From positions 24,001-66,093 of the forward strand of contig CACIJJ010000006.1 in NCBI GenBank assembly GCA_902587025.1: a DNA stretch of 42,093 bases. Direction: 5' to 3'. Position 1 is the first letter of the stretch; the number at the start of each line of letters is the position of its first letter. Below are positions 40,385 to 42,093 of this stretch, one piece after another. The DNA is from an uncultured Candidatus Actinomarina sp. (lineage in GTDB: Bacteria > Actinomycetota > Acidimicrobiia > Actinomarinales > Actinomarinaceae). The notes beneath the pieces were generated by a model that saw nothing but the letters and a program-made list of their open reading frames with translations, was not told the origin of the DNA and did no database searches. The position numbers and the translations under genes were made by a program.

Positions 40385-42031
40385 TTATACTAGTGCAGCA
40401 AAAATTAATTTTAAGAAATTTATATTTGAATTGTGAATTTGATAGTACGTCAGGTTCTTAAATAATCTTCTTGCCTTCTTGTTAGTAACGAACCAAGGCG
40501 GATCAATTATTCTAGATATTCTAAATTTAGTATTAACAACACCTTTTAATGGAGATTCAAAAAGCATTGAATTATGAACTACCGACTGACCACTTTGTAT
40601 GTCATTATCTCTATTACCAGGAAAACCTCCCCAAGGAAGTTGAGGTATTATATAACCAATTGCAGCCCACTCATTAATAGCGACAGTGCCATAGTTTAAA
40701 TTGTTAATGTACAAATTAGTAATATGCTTATTATATTTTCTATCGTGATCTTTTATGATTACTGATACTCCGAGATTTCCCCACAGCTCAACATTGCAAT
40801 AATCAATAGCTTTATTCGCAAAGTCTTCAACACTTGTGTATTCAATTTTTTTAAAATATATGGTTGAAGACCAAACTTCATCTATTTCAAATTTACTATA
40901 GGCTTTAATTTCACGTGTTAAATGAGGAGTAACACAACTCAAAGCGTTAACCCTTTCATATCCTTTGTCTTTTTCAAGTTTTTCTAGACGTTCAATACTT
41001 TCTGGATAATAAGCTTTACGTTCTTTTGCCTTACTCATGTAATGTTTAACATATTTAATTAAAGTTTCAGTTTGTCCCCATCCATCTGGTAATACAACTA
41101 CCTGTGCAGCAATACAATTGAAACCATTGTTATTTAATTTGGCTGTAACAATTTTTCTAGCTTGGTACTTAATATCTGAAGTTGACCACTTGCCTGGGTG
41201 AATAATAATTGGAGTTACATTGCCAAGTTCTGATGTAATAGGTTTGTTGTTTATTTTTGAAAGAGATTTAGATTTTCTTTCTTTTTCTGTAAGTTCTCTA
41301 CCATATACAATATCTTCAAATGTTTTATCTGAACCAGTTAAGTGTATGTTATTTATGCCTGGATGTTTAGCCATATATTTTGATTCGTCAATATTTCCTG
41401 TTGTAACAATAATGTAACCACGTTCGATGAAGCTTTGAAATACTTTTTCAAATACAGGTTTTAGATATTCATTTACTGGGTTAAGCTTTAGCAAAATTAC
41501 AGATTTTCTAGTTATCAGATGATATAGGACATCTAAATAAGGAATTGAAGAAAAATTTCCTGCACCTAACACTAAAGTTATGGATGGATCGATATCATAT
41601 CTTTTTGAAAATCCTCTGTATTTATTAATATCCTCAAATGACATAGATTTATTAAAAATAACTTTCGCATCAATGAAAGGGAATGTAATGCGCTCCGTAA
41701 AACTGTTTGGGAAAACTTTATAACTATTTTCTTCACTGTTGTATTTTTTTTCAACTAAGTCGTCATCATTGGTGAGACTTTTTATGTAATATTGAGTTGC
41801 TAATACTGAGGCAAAAGGACCGCCTAACCACTCTTCACCCTCTGCAGGAGTTTTTGTCGTTCCTTTGTTGTCCGAACATATAGTTGCCCAGAAAAATGCA
41901 ACTTCTTTAATATTCGATATTGTCTCTTCCAACATCGATGCCAATTGAACATTACTGATTGAATTAAATTCTTTTGATTTTGTCCTTAAAGTAGTAATAA
42001 ATCGATCTATATCTAACTTCGTAAGGGACAT
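40385..42031 (-). CDS. Aldehyde dehydrogenase superfamily protein, divergent
   Basis: The 548-residue protein follows the ALDH fold: LVLGAGNFSSIPYLDVLYHL (153-172) in place of the usual PWNFP, a GS turn IHLTGSDKTFED (229-240), the Glu in TSELGNVTPIII (E268), and the likely catalytic Cys C306 in NNNGFNCIAAQ. NEWAAIGYIIPQLPWGGFPGN matches the C-terminal PFGG-type motif. About 100 N-terminal residues and 60 C-terminal residues (ending IHNSNINFLKLIFAALV) extend the standard domain. An NAD(P)-dependent oxidation of an aldehyde or acyl group is likely; the substrate is unknown and the fold may have been adapted. The ATG at 42031 has no clear Shine-Dalgarno. It heads the set with the two DUF3048 genes, 4 bp apart from the first. 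Confidence 0.8.
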   Translation of the reverse strand: MSLTKLDIDRFITTLRTKSKEFNSISNVQLASMLEETISNIKEVAFFWATICSDNKGTTKTPAEGEEWLGGPFASVLATQYYIKSLTNDDDLVEKKYNSEENSYKVFPNSFTERITFPFIDAKVIFNKSMSFEDINKYRGFSKRYDIDPSITLVLGAGNFSSIPYLDVLYHLITRKSVILLKLNPVNEYLKPVFEKVFQSFIERGYIIVTTGNIDESKYMAKHPGINNIHLTGSDKTFEDIVYGRELTEKERKSKSLSKINNKPITSELGNVTPIIIHPGKWSTSDIKYQARKIVTAKLNNNGFNCIAAQVVVLPDGWGQTETLIKYVKHYMSKAKERKAYYPESIERLEKLEKDKGYERVNALSCVTPHLTREIKAYSKFEIDEVWSSTIYFKKIEYTSVEDFANKAIDYCNVELWGNLGVSVIIKDHDRKYNKHITNLYINNLNYGTVAINEWAAIGYIIPQLPWGGFPGNRDNDIQSGQSVVHNSMLFESPLKGVVNTKFRISRIIDPPWFVTNKKARRLFKNLTYYQIHNSNINFLKLIFAALV

Positions 42032-42040
42032 ACTTACATA

Positions 42041-42093
42041 TTATTCAGTTATTTCAAGAAGTTCAAAGTCTCCCCAATTAACTGTCAAATATT
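42041..42093 (-). CDS. C-terminal end of an upstream gene (cut by window end)
   Basis: One minus-strand frame is open from the window edge to TAA at 42043-42041, giving the last residues YLTVNWGDFELLEITE. The other two frames stop within a few codons. A gene end 9 bp before the next ATG fits the dense packing of the window, but 16 residues are too few to identify the product or to be certain it is coding. Confidence 0.5.
   Translation of the reverse strand, partial: YLTVNWGDFELLEITE

Noticed and set aside
42083-42088. Perfect TTGACA on the minus strand before the aldehyde dehydrogenase gene
   Set aside because: No acceptable -10 lies 16-18 bases downstream (best TGAACT), and the sequence is within a probable gene end.

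Overview
The window comes from a very AT-rich, tightly packed bacterial genome that looks like a streamlined member of the Actinomycetota, possibly a marine Acidimicrobiia/Actinomarinales-type lineage (inference; no 16S is present). Five things point to Actinomycetota. There is a mycobacterial-type integration host factor gene (mihF) directly before gmk-rpoZ-coaBC. The PriA homologue has no helicase motifs, as in that phylum. A PatA/PimA/PgsA-like set for phosphatidylinositol mannosides sits between thrS and pdxS. The order thrS-pgsA-patA-pimA-pdxS-pdxT-yebC...secDF-rel-MBL-hisS-aspS-alaS-ruvX-mltG matches loci I recall from Mycobacterium tuberculosis. A luciferase-like (LLM/F420-type) oxidoreductase is also present.

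Positions 1-33559 hold an unbroken run of 40 minus-strand genes (thrS at the upstream end, pheT cut off at the window start). Most neighbours overlap by 1-11 bp or lie within a few bases. The only gap above about 25 bp is 97 bp between ribH and infC. Read in transcription order the run holds: thrS; an unknown membrane protein; pgsA-patA-pimA (PIM lipids); pdxS-pdxT (PLP); yebC; a small Hjc-like nuclease; queA-tgt (queuosine); yajC-secD-secF; rel; a metallo-beta-lactamase hydrolase; hisS-aspS-alaS; ruvX-mltG; efp-nusB; mihF-gmk-rpoZ-coaBC; a helicase-less priA; def-fmt; rpe-ribD-ribE-ribBA-ribH (riboflavin); and, behind a candidate promoter and attenuator, infC-rpmI-rplT-pheS-pheT.

Positions 33560-42093 are more accessory. 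A short divergent region separates thrS from a plus-strand Lys/Asn-rich protein with a probable C-terminal winged helix. That gene converges with a minus-strand set (membrane protein, hotdog thioesterase, cyclophilin lipoprotein). A 21-bp divergent gap leads to a plus-strand pair (small membrane protein, LLM oxidoreductase). The right end is a minus-strand set of an aldehyde-dehydrogenase-like protein and two DUF3048 proteins, one with two peptidoglycan-binding domains and a heptad Ser/Thr repeat. It ends at an intrinsic terminator at 37087-37119.

I see no tRNA, rRNA, CRISPR array, insertion sequence or prophage, and no gene-free stretch longer than about 110 bp. The observations most worth checking are the infC leader (hairpin, competing pairing and a Phe-containing upstream ORF in front of an operon that encodes PheRS) and the Hjc-like resolvase sitting where ruvC-ruvA-ruvB would be expected.
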